In this document: piece by piece, positions 55,138 through 62,676 of the stretch
How positions within the stretch are numbered: the stretch's first letter is position 1
Layout of the letters: every line of letters starts with the position of its first letter
Assembly: GCA_902594515.1 (NCBI GenBank)
Contig: CACJML010000004.1
Location: 105,493-169,492, forward strand
DNA from: an uncultured SAR86 cluster bacterium
GTDB taxonomy: Bacteria; Pseudomonadota; Gammaproteobacteria; Magnimaribacterales; D2472
Length of the DNA stretch: 64,000 bases
Reading direction: 5' to 3'
The notes under the pieces: generated by a model
Seen by the model: the letters and a program-made list of their open reading frames with translations, nothing else
Databases searched by the model: none
What the model was told of the DNA's origin: nothing
Made by a program: the position numbers and the translations under genes

Positions 55138-56088
55138 ATGATCAAAAAAATTTTTTTATTTGTTCTTCTAATATCAATAGCTAATCTTGAGTCGCATGAA
55201 TTTAATCCAGCTCATTTGATTATTAATCAAAATAATGATGAGGGAACTTATGATGCTACGTGGATGTATCCAGTAAAAAATGTTGGGAAAAAAGCTAAGG
55301 TTATATTTCCTGGTGTATGCATCTCAGAGGTCTCGGATCCTTATGTGCAAGGTAAATATTATATTGAAGAAATTGTCCTTAATTGCAGTGAATCTATCAA
55401 AGGAAAATTCTTAGAAATAATCGATTTAGGCGTCTTTACAGATGCCTTGGTAACCATAAATTTTCAAGACGATACTTTTGAGGGATTGGTAAATTCGCAG
55501 AGAAATAAATTAGATATTCCAATCAAAGAACAATATTATCCAACCACATATCTTTACCTTGGCATCAACCACTTATTTGATGGCCTTGATCACATATTAT
55601 TTATTTTTGGTCTTATTTTTTGCATTAGTGGATTGGGAAACATTATTAAAACCATCACAGCCTTTACAGCTGCTCATAGTATTACACTTGCACTTTCTAT
55701 CTACGATTTAATTTACTTACCGCAAGGGACAGTAGAGGCACTTATTGCCTTAACAATTATCTATTTAGCATTGGAAATTAATGAATCTGATAGGCAATTT
55801 AAAACTCCCTGGCTGATGGCATTTAGCTTCGGCCTGTTGCATGGGTTAGGATTCGCCGGAGCTTTGAGTGACATAGGGATTGCTAACAACCAAATGCTAC
55901 TTTCTTTATTATTTTTTAATGTAGGCATCGAGATTGCGCAAATTGCTTTAATTCCAATACCGCTGCTGATCATTTATTTATCTACAAAAATAAATATTCA
56001 AAATTACTCTCAAATAGCTGCAAGCTTAGTTATTGGTGGTATGGGAGGTTATTGGTTTATTGATCGAGTCATCGGCATCATTTTATAA
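55138..56088 (+). CDS. HupE/UreJ family membrane protein
   Basis: This 316-residue protein has a signal peptide (IKKIFLFVLLISIANLES), an extracytoplasmic domain of about 110 residues and a C-terminal membrane half. GINHLFDGLDHILFIFGL, AFTAAHSITLALS, and FSFGLLHGLGFAGAL are the histidine-rich HupE/UreJ_2 motifs. Members are thought to move nickel or cobalt, yet no hydrogenase or urease gene is nearby, so another metal or role is possible. Confidence 0.85.
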   Translation: MIKKIFLFVLLISIANLESHEFNPAHLIINQNNDEGTYDATWMYPVKNVGKKAKVIFPGVCISEVSDPYVQGKYYIEEIVLNCSESIKGKFLEIIDLGVFTDALVTINFQDDTFEGLVNSQRNKLDIPIKEQYYPTTYLYLGINHLFDGLDHILFIFGLIFCISGLGNIIKTITAFTAAHSITLALSIYDLIYLPQGTVEALIALTIIYLALEINESDRQFKTPWLMAFSFGLLHGLGFAGALSDIGIANNQMLLSLLFFNVGIEIAQIALIPIPLLIIYLSTKINIQNYSQIAASLVIGGMGGYWFIDRVIGIIL

Positions 56089-56170
56089 AGTAAAAAAAGT
56101 TTATTGTTTCCACCTTTGGATAAAATTTTTCATGTATTTTTCTAGCACAAAGTGACATAGAATTAGCCTT

Positions 56171-56581
56171 ATGAAAATTCTTGTTATGGGTTTGCCAGGA
56201 AGTGGCAAGACATACCTTACTGAGAGGCTTGTTCCTTTGCTTGAGGCTGCATGGTATAACGCTGATAAAGTTAGGACTATGGCAAATGATTGGGACTTCT
56301 CTGAATCTGGTAGGCTGAGGCAGAGCATGAGAATGAAAACCTTTGCTGATTTCGAAAAGGCTAACGGACGATTCGTTGTCTGTGATTTTGTTTGTCCTAC
56401 CAAGGAAACAAGAGAGAATTTTGAACCCGATATTGTTATTTGGTTGGATACAATCTCATCTGGTAGATTTGAAGATACCAATAAGATGTTTCAAAAACCT
56501 GAATCGGTTGATTTTCATGTTACTGAATGGAATGAAACTAACCATATAGAAATAGCAGAAAAGATTTTAAAAAATGTTTGA
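56171..56581 (+). CDS. CysC-like (adenylylsulfate kinase-type) small kinase
   Basis: This 136-residue P-loop protein has GLPGSGKTYLTERL at the N-terminus, a DxxNVR-like NADKVRTMAN, VVCDFVCPTKETRENF (matching the AFISP segment of CysC) and a C-terminal MFQKPESVDFHV that mirrors the YEAPE region. It is much shorter than biosynthetic APS kinase and lacks the RDPKGLY block, so APS itself may not be the substrate. It overlaps the nucleotidyltransferase gene by 8 bp. Confidence 0.75.
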   Translation: MKILVMGLPGSGKTYLTERLVPLLEAAWYNADKVRTMANDWDFSESGRLRQSMRMKTFADFEKANGRFVVCDFVCPTKETRENFEPDIVIWLDTISSGRFEDTNKMFQKPESVDFHVTEWNETNHIEIAEKILKNV

Positions 56582-56963
56582 TCCAAAAAAACCCACAGTT
56601 CAAATGTTAGGAAGATGGCAGCCTTGGCATAAAGGCCATCAAGAGCTTTTTAAGCGGTGTGTGGCTAAAACTGGACAAGTGATTATTCAAGTCAGAGACG
56701 TTCAAGGTTCATCTGGAGGCGAGGGTCAAGATGACAATCCTTTTGATTGGGACACTGTATGTAAAAATATTGAGGAGGGTTTGTCTAAGGATGATTTTAC
56801 GAGGGGTATTGAATACGAAATCATGCTGGTTCCTAACATAGTTAATATCACTTACGGACGTGGCGTAGGTTATGTTTTCGAGGAAGAGGTCTTTGATAAA
56901 TCAATAACTGATGTTAGTGCAACTAAAATCAGAATGAAAATGAGAGAAGAGGGAGATCTTTAG
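56574..56963 (+). CDS. Small HIGH-superfamily nucleotidyltransferase
   Basis: This 129-residue protein has the cytidylyltransferase-like signature LGRWQPWHKGHQELF (GRxQPxHxGH) at residues 12-26 and the C-terminal VSATKIRMKM, matching the ISxTxIR motif. The central part (RDVQGSSGGEGQDDNPFDW) is unlike NMN or pantetheine adenylyltransferases. Tight coupling with the CysC-like kinase suggests a two-step nucleotide transfer and phosphorylation on one metabolite, which is inference. Confidence 0.78.
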   Translation: MFDPKKPTVQMLGRWQPWHKGHQELFKRCVAKTGQVIIQVRDVQGSSGGEGQDDNPFDWDTVCKNIEEGLSKDDFTRGIEYEIMLVPNIVNITYGRGVGYVFEEEVFDKSITDVSATKIRMKMREEGDL

Positions 56964-57130
56964 CTTTTTAAATTTTTGACTTCTGCCTCAAGCTTTTCAA
57001 TTCTAGCTTCTAATTTTGAGAGCTCAGCTTTTTTCACAAATCCAGATTCCTTCAAAAACTTTTCAAGCGCAGGCTTTAGCATTTTTTCCATGCCCTTAAT
57101 GTCACCTGCCATTTTTAATGGATTAAACAT
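56960..57130 (-). CDS. Small coiled-coil protein (56 aa), weakly UbiK/BMFP-like
   Basis: An ATG at 57130 opens MFNPLKMAGDIKGMEKMLKP, followed by a helix and a heptad-type coiled coil (LSKLEARIEKLEAEVKNL), ending at 56960 with a 4 bp overlap with the convergent nucleotidyltransferase gene. AAGGGA lies about 7 bp upstream as a ribosome binding site. The short amphipathic head plus C-terminal coiled coil recalls UbiK/BMFP proteins, but the match is weak. Confidence 0.6.
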   Translation of the reverse strand: MFNPLKMAGDIKGMEKMLKPALEKFLKESGFVKKAELSKLEARIEKLEAEVKNLKS

Positions 57131-57199
57131 AAATTCCCTTTGATTACTAATTAGCGTAATATTTTATTAGCTAGCAATCAATTTTCAAAGAGAGGATAT

Positions 57200-57616
57200 A
57201 TGAGCATTTCAGCATATTTAGACAACGTCGCAAAACCATTTATGAGCCTTAGCCCATGGATATTAAGGCTTTCACTTGGAACATCTTTTATTCTTCATGG
57301 ATTAGGTAAATTCCCAATGCCAGCCGATGGCATGGTTAAATTATTCGAAAGCAAAGGAATCCTTTTTCCAGAGTTAACCGCTAGTCTCGTAGCATTGGGA
57401 GAGGTTGGTGCTGGTGCTGCAGTTATAATAGGTGGGTTTCTTGGAGCAACCGGTCACCTTGTCACTCGATTGGGTGGCGGTGCAGTTGCTGTAATTATGA
57501 TTGGAGCTCTCTTAATCGCTCATCCTGACTGGCTGATTACTCAAAAATTATTTATGAGTGAACAAATTTTCTTATTGGCTTTGGGAACCTATTTCGCTAT
57601 AAGAGGAAATAACTAA
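57200..57616 (+). CDS. DoxX family membrane protein
   Basis: This 138-residue protein has four helices and the DoxX pattern: WILRLSLGTSFILHGLGKF with the conserved His and Gly, LVALGEVGAGAAVIIG and a terminal FLLALGTYFAIRG. Bacterial DoxX proteins are linked to redox and thiol stress; function here is unknown. It is followed by the Fur-controlled receptor but lies upstream of its promoter. AGAGAGGAT upstream of the ATG is a good ribosome binding site. Confidence 0.88.
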   Translation: MSISAYLDNVAKPFMSLSPWILRLSLGTSFILHGLGKFPMPADGMVKLFESKGILFPELTASLVALGEVGAGAAVIIGGFLGATGHLVTRLGGGAVAVIMIGALLIAHPDWLITQKLFMSEQIFLLALGTYFAIRGNN

Positions 57617-57624
57617 TAAAGTTG

Positions 57625-57664
57625 TTGCAAATCTAAATGAGAATGATTATCATTATCATTCTCA
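57625..57664 (+). promoter_or_regulatory. Iron-regulated promoter with extended Fur box
   Basis: TTGCAA (57625-57630), a 17 bp spacer and TATCAT (57648-57653) form the promoter. The -10 lies inside ATGAGAATGATTATCATT, and the repeat continues with ATCATTCTCA. TGAGAATGAT (57638-57647) and ATCATTCTCA (57655-57664) are inverted with 7 bp between, giving room for overlapping Fur dimers. The architecture is the same as at 25850-25884. Confidence 0.87.
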
Positions 57665-57707
57665 AGGAATAGGTGTTCTTATTCTTTGATTTTAATCGGA
57701 GGATAAG

Positions 57708-59828
57708 ATGGAAATTTCAAATAATTCAAAACCAAAATTTTGGGTGAGCCAGGCTATAAGCTTTCCTTTACTAATAGTTTATTTAACTGTTTGCTTAACT
57801 TTACTTATATCACCTCTAGCTTTTGCACAAGAAGGTGAAATTGAGGAAGTAATCGTTAAAGGTAATGTTTTATATTCCGATCAAGTAAACGCACTAAAAA
57901 CACCAGTTGAGGTAATTGATGTCCCACAAACAGTATCAATCGTTACCGATGAGGATATTAGGAAGCAAGGCTTCAAACAAATTGGCGACATTATTAGATA
58001 CACACCAGGTGTAAATACTTCTCAAGGAGAGGGCCACAGGGATGCGGTTGTTTTTAGAGGCGTAAGATCAACAGCAGATTTCTATCAGGATGGTGTTAGG
58101 GATGATGTTCAATATTACAGATCACTCTATAACGTAGATCAGGTTGAAATCCTTAGAGGGCCAAACGCGTTGTTGTTTGGTCGTGGAGGAACTGGCGGTA
58201 TTTTAAATAGGGTCACTAAGAAAGCCATGGTTGGAGAAAATTTTGGTTCTTTTGATTTTGGAATCGATAGCTTCGGCGGAAGCGATCTTGCTGCTGATTA
58301 CAATGTTGAGACAGGAACAAATACTGCCCTTCGATTCAATATTCATAGTGATGCATTAGAAAATCACAGAGATCATTATGATGGTGATAGATTTGGTTTT
58401 AATCCTACAATGCGGGTTGAGCTAAGCTCAGCGACGACTTTAGATCTATCTTACGAGCATGCCGATCATGAAAGATTTATTGACAGAGGTATACCAACAT
58501 TCAACGGCGAACCAGAAGAAGCTTTTGAAAAAGTTACTTTTGGTGATCCAAAAATTAATACCACAACGCTTGAGGCAGATATTTTTAGAGGTTCTTTGAA
58601 CCATGACTTCTCAGACACCAGTAAAGGTGTCTTTTCCATTACTTCCAGTGAATTTGAAAAAATGTACAGGAACCTCTATGCCTCTGGTTATGATGGGCAA
58701 ACAACTGTAACCATGGATGGTTACGAAGATCCAACAGAAAGAGAAAATCTAATAATATCTGGAAATTTAATTAATGAATTAACATTTGGAACTACAAAGC
58801 ATACCTTACTTATTGGAACAGAAATGATTGATACTGAAAATTCGAACTTAAGATATGACACCTATTGGTCAACAACTCAAACTGATAAAGAGTCCTTTAC
58901 CATAACACGACCAATGGATTTTTCAGTCAATGTAGATGGAGTTGCAACGAGTGTCGATTTTACAACAAAGCTTAAAAGCAAAACTGAATCTGATATAGAA
59001 GTAACCTCGTTTTATATTCAAGACCAAATTGATTTTAGTGAAAGCTTAAAGCTGATGCTTGGTGCAAGAGTAGACACGTTTGATATAACTGTGATGGATA
59101 TTAAGTCAGGAACATCACAATCAAGAGAAGACGATGAGGTTTCTCCAAGAGCAGGAATTATTTTCAAACCTGCAGAAAATATATCTTGGTATGCAAGCTA
59201 CAGCGAAAGTTTTTTACCAAGATCCGGTGAGCAATTTAAAAAACTTACTGCTGATGCTGCAAGACTAGATCCAGACGTATTTGAGAATTCAGAGTTTGGA
59301 GTAAAGTGGAGCATTACACCTGATTTATATTTCACTGCAGCATACTTTGATAGCGAGCAAACACAAGCTGTAAGAGATAGCGAAACAGGGGAGAATTCAG
59401 AAATCGTCGGCTTGCAAGTTGATGGGTTTGAGCTGGAGCTTAAAGGAGATGTCAACGAAAAGCTATCAATTGCTATTGGTGTAACAAGCATGGATGGAGA
59501 AACAAGCTCTGGTGGTGAACCAAGAGAAATCCCAGATACTCAAGCCTCATTATGGACAACTTATCAGGTTAATGACAGATTTGGTTGGGGTTTTGGTTTT
59601 ACTCATCAAGGTGAATCAAATATCAGTAACAACAAGCCCGGTTTAGTATTACCTGACTACACACGAGTAGATTTAGCTGCATATTATATGATCTCAGATG
59701 AGTGGAGCATGCAGTTCAATGTAGAGAACTTGACTGATGAACTCTATTTCCCGCATTCTCATAGCACACACCAAGCTTCAGTTGGTGAGTCAATGAATGC
59801 AAGAATTTCAATTAGGAGGAACTTCTAG
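57708..59828 (+). CDS. TonB-dependent siderophore receptor
   Basis: This 706-residue outer-membrane receptor has a long signal sequence (residues about 1-41, ending SPLAFA-Q), a TonB box (EIEEVIVKG), a plug domain (DVPQTVSIVTDEDIRKQGF, VFRGVRSTADFYQDGVRDD, VEILRGPNALLFGRGGTGG) and a 22-strand barrel ending in RISIRRNF with terminal Phe. The plug matches catecholate-siderophore receptors of the Fiu/FcuA type. Strong Fur box upstream and GGAGG before the ATG. Confidence 0.93.
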   Translation: MEISNNSKPKFWVSQAISFPLLIVYLTVCLTLLISPLAFAQEGEIEEVIVKGNVLYSDQVNALKTPVEVIDVPQTVSIVTDEDIRKQGFKQIGDIIRYTPGVNTSQGEGHRDAVVFRGVRSTADFYQDGVRDDVQYYRSLYNVDQVEILRGPNALLFGRGGTGGILNRVTKKAMVGENFGSFDFGIDSFGGSDLAADYNVETGTNTALRFNIHSDALENHRDHYDGDRFGFNPTMRVELSSATTLDLSYEHADHERFIDRGIPTFNGEPEEAFEKVTFGDPKINTTTLEADIFRGSLNHDFSDTSKGVFSITSSEFEKMYRNLYASGYDGQTTVTMDGYEDPTERENLIISGNLINELTFGTTKHTLLIGTEMIDTENSNLRYDTYWSTTQTDKESFTITRPMDFSVNVDGVATSVDFTTKLKSKTESDIEVTSFYIQDQIDFSESLKLMLGARVDTFDITVMDIKSGTSQSREDDEVSPRAGIIFKPAENISWYASYSESFLPRSGEQFKKLTADAARLDPDVFENSEFGVKWSITPDLYFTAAYFDSEQTQAVRDSETGENSEIVGLQVDGFELELKGDVNEKLSIAIGVTSMDGETSSGGEPREIPDTQASLWTTYQVNDRFGWGFGFTHQGESNISNNKPGLVLPDYTRVDLAAYYMISDEWSMQFNVENLTDELYFPHSHSTHQASVGESMNARISIRRNF

Positions 59829-59839
59829 TTTTTTGGGAC

Positions 59840-59956
59840 GGCTGCTTAGTCACGATGATCCTTTGTGCTTCCATACACTGATCTAAGCAGCCAATTTATA
59901 AGTTATGGGTAGTGAATCAGGTAATCTTAGTTGTATCCCCTAAGTGTTAGTTTCAC
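59840..59956. repeat. Two nested inverted repeats between receptor gene and tRNA-Ala
   Basis: GGCTGCTTAG (59840-59849) and CTAAGCAGCC (59883-59892) form a perfect 10 bp inverted repeat with a 33-nt loop; TCA/TGA can extend the stem past a one-base bulge. A second element pairs GTGAA (59912-59916) with TTCAC (59952-59956) and encloses CTTAG/CTAAG (59926-59930 and 59940-59944). No T-run follows either one, so they are not typical terminators. They could be a processed 3' UTR or a structured RNA. Confidence 0.6.
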
Positions 59957-60034
59957 AAAACTTAAAAATGATTTTCTACCCAGCCTTAAATATATTTTTT
60001 TAGAAATTAATCTTGTACAATAGCTCTCCAATGT

Positions 60035-60110
60035 GGGGCTATAGCTCAGCTGGGAGAGCACCTGCTTTGCAAGCAGGGGGTCCGCGGTTCGATCCCGCGT
60101 AGCTCCACCA
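60035..60110 (+). tRNA. tRNA-Ala (TGC)
   Basis: All stems are present: GGGGCTA/TAGCTCC acceptor, GCTC/GAGC D-stem, CCTGC/GCAGG around TTTGCAA (anticodon TGC), CGCGG/CCGCG T-stem with TTCGATC, and encoded CCA; 76 nt. TACAAT at 60016-60021 may be its -10 element. It stands 6.3 kb from tRNA-Ile and only 8 bp before aroK, with no terminator between. Confidence 0.97.
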
Positions 60111-60118
60111 CCTATCAG

Positions 60119-60625
60119 ATGATCAAATTTCCTTCAACAATTTCTTTAATCGGTATGGCAGGCGCAGGAAAGACCTCTGTTGGCCAAGCTTTAGCAGAGA
60201 GAATAAATTACAAATTCATAGATACCGATAAAGTTATTGAGGATATTCATAAAAGCTCTTTGCAAGAATTGCTTGAAAGATATGGGTATTTAAAACTAAG
60301 AGAAATCGAAGAAAAGGAAGTCCTTAGCTTATCAATTGATAAAAGCATAATTTCAACTGGTGGAAGCGTTGTCTATGGAAGCAAAGCAATGAATTTTTTA
60401 AATGAAAATTCATCCATTGTTTATCTAGAGATAAGTTTAGATCAAATCCGCAAAAGAAATATTAATTTTTCAAATAGAGGCTTTGCAAAGCATCCCGATC
60501 AATCCATTGAAGAAGTATTTGCTGAACGGACAGAACTTTATAAAAAGTATGCGAACTTTACTGTTTCAAATAATGCTGAGATTGACGATTGTGTGGATTT
60601 AATTATTGATAGGCTTAATCAATAA
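60119..60625 (+). CDS. aroK: Shikimate kinase
   Basis: This 168-residue enzyme phosphorylates shikimate in aromatic amino acid synthesis. Walker A is GMAGAGKTSVGQALA, IDTDKVIEDI holds the substrate-binding Asp, LKLREIEEKEV the Arg, ISTGGSVV the Walker B-like segment, and NRGFAKHP the lid arginine. It is not beside aroB as in most gammaproteobacteria. Its start is 8 bp after the tRNA-Ala CCA, with no ribosome binding site. Confidence 0.88.
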   Translation: MIKFPSTISLIGMAGAGKTSVGQALAERINYKFIDTDKVIEDIHKSSLQELLERYGYLKLREIEEKEVLSLSIDKSIISTGGSVVYGSKAMNFLNENSSIVYLEISLDQIRKRNINFSNRGFAKHPDQSIEEVFAERTELYKKYANFTVSNNAEIDDCVDLIIDRLNQ

Positions 60626-61846
60626 TCGTCTTTGATAGCTAAACAATATCCCAAAACTTACAATAAGATTTATTAACGCATGCAAGGTCATGATAATGCT
60701 TGGTAGCAAAGTTTCATCAGCAAAACCAAATAGATAAATTAGTATTAGTACCCCAAGTGCTCTAAAAATTTCTACATAAAGAACTGAATAATTATTATTC
60801 AGAATAATGCCTATGATGCTGGATGAAATTAATATTGATGCTCCAAAGAAAGCAGTTTCCGTATATGTTTGCTGACTTACAGTCAGAAAAACTATCATTG
60901 CAAAAACTGGCATGACGAAGATCTGAGTAAATAAAAATGGTTTCAATGGTGAATCAAGCCTTGGATCAAATTTTTCTTCAAACTTTATGTCCTTAGGAGG
61001 GAATCTTTCGATCATGTCTGCAGGTCTCCATTTGGTCGAAGAAAACCAAACTTTAATTTTATCTTTCCAGTGCTTTGTGTAGAAAGAATCTCTTACCATT
61101 CCAGAAAAAACTTCTACGTTAGCCCATAGTGGATTCCAGCTTCTCAATGGCTTAACGGTTCCATAGATAGGTTTGATTTCATCTTTCTCTTCAATGTATG
61201 TGCCAAAGAATCGATCCCATAGAATAAAAACACCACCGTAATTAGCATCAATATACTCAGGATTTTTTGCATGATGAATTCTATGATTGGACGGGGTTAT
61301 GAAAATTTTCTCGTACCAACCAAGCTTTCCAATGTGTTCAGTATGAACCCAATATTGATAGATGAGATTTAAGCCGCCTACTGCAACAAAGATCAATGGC
61401 GGGACCCCCAAAATTACCATTGGTAAATAAAAAATCCATTTCCAAAGAAAGCCAGTACTTGTCTGACGCATCGCAGTTGATAAATTGAATTCTTCACCAT
61501 GATGATGAACTACATGAGTGCCCCATAGTAACTTATTCTCATGATGCAGACGATGCATCCAGTAATACAGAAAATCATACAAGACAAATGCAAACACCCA
61601 AGTAAAGATTGAATTTTCAGGCAGAATATTTAGGCTTAAATATGATGCAACATAAGCATAAACTAAGCCCTGAGCTCCTAAATTTAAAATAGTAGGAAAT
61701 CTGCTCAGTAATCCAATATTAATGCTAGTAATGGTATCGTTCAGTCTGTAATTATTTTTACCCTTAAATTTGCCATACGTATATTCAATCAAAATCATGA
61801 CAAAAAAGATTGGTATAGCTAAAAATATTAGAAACGATTTATCCAT
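60599..61846 (-). CDS. Fatty acid hydroxylase superfamily protein (alkylglycerol monooxygenase-like)
   Basis: This 415-residue membrane di-iron oxygenase has the eight-histidine pattern: HRLHH (98-102), HVVHHH (111-115), HTEH (168-171) and NHRIHH (188-192). Helices flank the histidine core, and the DANYGGVFILWDRFFGTY segment resembles alkylglycerol monooxygenase and sterol-desaturase relatives. The C-terminal 100 residues add three to four further helices. Substrate unknown, probably a lipid. Its 3' end overlaps aroK by 27 bp. Confidence 0.87.
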   Translation of the reverse strand: MDKSFLIFLAIPIFFVMILIEYTYGKFKGKNNYRLNDTITSINIGLLSRFPTILNLGAQGLVYAYVASYLSLNILPENSIFTWVFAFVLYDFLYYWMHRLHHENKLLWGTHVVHHHGEEFNLSTAMRQTSTGFLWKWIFYLPMVILGVPPLIFVAVGGLNLIYQYWVHTEHIGKLGWYEKIFITPSNHRIHHAKNPEYIDANYGGVFILWDRFFGTYIEEKDEIKPIYGTVKPLRSWNPLWANVEVFSGMVRDSFYTKHWKDKIKVWFSSTKWRPADMIERFPPKDIKFEEKFDPRLDSPLKPFLFTQIFVMPVFAMIVFLTVSQQTYTETAFFGASILISSSIIGIILNNNYSVLYVEIFRALGVLILIYLFGFADETLLPSIIMTLHALINLIVSFGILFSYQRRLLIKPINN

Positions 61847-61898
61847 GATGTAATCTCAGATGGAACATTTTATCTTATTTTAAAGGTAAAATTGAAGT

Positions 61899-62672
61899 AT
61901 GAAAGTTTCAGTTGCTAGCGGAGGATTTGATCCTCTGCATTCTGGCCACATTCAATACCTTAAAGCTTCTGCAAAAATAGGACATCATTTAGTTGTAGCG
62001 CTTAATAGCGATGATTGGTTGATAGCAAAAAAAGGTAAAAATTTTCTTCCTTTTGCTGAGAGAAAGCTGATTTTAGAACATATGGAGATGGTGGATGAGG
62101 TTATCGAGTTTGATGATGATGAACTTGGGAGCTGTAAAAATGCGCTTTATAAAGTTAAAGAGAAGTATCCAAATGATGAAGTAATATTTTGTAACGGAGG
62201 AGATAGAGATAAAGAAAATATCCCTGAGCTAGAGGTAGAAAATATAACTTTCAAGTTTGGTGTAGGTGGAGAAAGTAAAGCTAACTCTTCAAGCTGGATC
62301 TTAAAAGATTGGCATTATGGAGATGAAGATAGGATTTGGGGAAGATATAAGAATTTACTCAAGGAATCAAATCTAACCGTTAAAGAAATTATGCTTGAAC
62401 CTGGCAAGGGGATGAGCCTGCAAAAGCATTCCATGCGAAGTGAGGTTTGGTTCGTTAGTAAAGGAGAGTGTTATGTTAATCACTCAGAAGAGTCACCAGA
62501 CAAAACCAAAGAAATTTTCTTGCCAAATGAGTCGGTATTTACGGTCAATCAGGGTCACTGGCATCAACTCTTTAATAAGTCAGATAAGCCATGTCATATC
62601 ATAGAAATTCAGTATGGAGATAAAACGACTGAGGATGATATTGAAAGACACAGCTATTTTAAAAATAATTAA
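61899..62672 (+). CDS. Nucleotidyltransferase-cupin fusion protein
   Basis: Residues 1-130 form a RfaE2/TagD-like cytidylyltransferase domain with SGGFDPLHSGHIQYL (HxGH at 14-17) and VALNSDDWLIAKKG. Residues about 145-250 form a cupin of the mannose-6-phosphate isomerase/ManC type, with PGKGMSLQKHSMRSEVWFVSKG and VNQGHWHQLFN carrying the metal-binding His residues. The pairing suggests activation of a sugar or polyol phosphate. The two halves are joined without a frameshift. Confidence 0.82.
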   Translation: MKVSVASGGFDPLHSGHIQYLKASAKIGHHLVVALNSDDWLIAKKGKNFLPFAERKLILEHMEMVDEVIEFDDDELGSCKNALYKVKEKYPNDEVIFCNGGDRDKENIPELEVENITFKFGVGGESKANSSSWILKDWHYGDEDRIWGRYKNLLKESNLTVKEIMLEPGKGMSLQKHSMRSEVWFVSKGECYVNHSEESPDKTKEIFLPNESVFTVNQGHWHQLFNKSDKPCHIIEIQYGDKTTEDDIERHSYFKNN

Positions 62673-62676
62673 CTAG

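Noticed and set aside
56171..56581. Biosynthetic APS kinase (cysC)
   Set aside because: The protein is too short and lacks the RDPKGLY block and neighbouring sulfate-assimilation genes, so only CysC-like is claimed.
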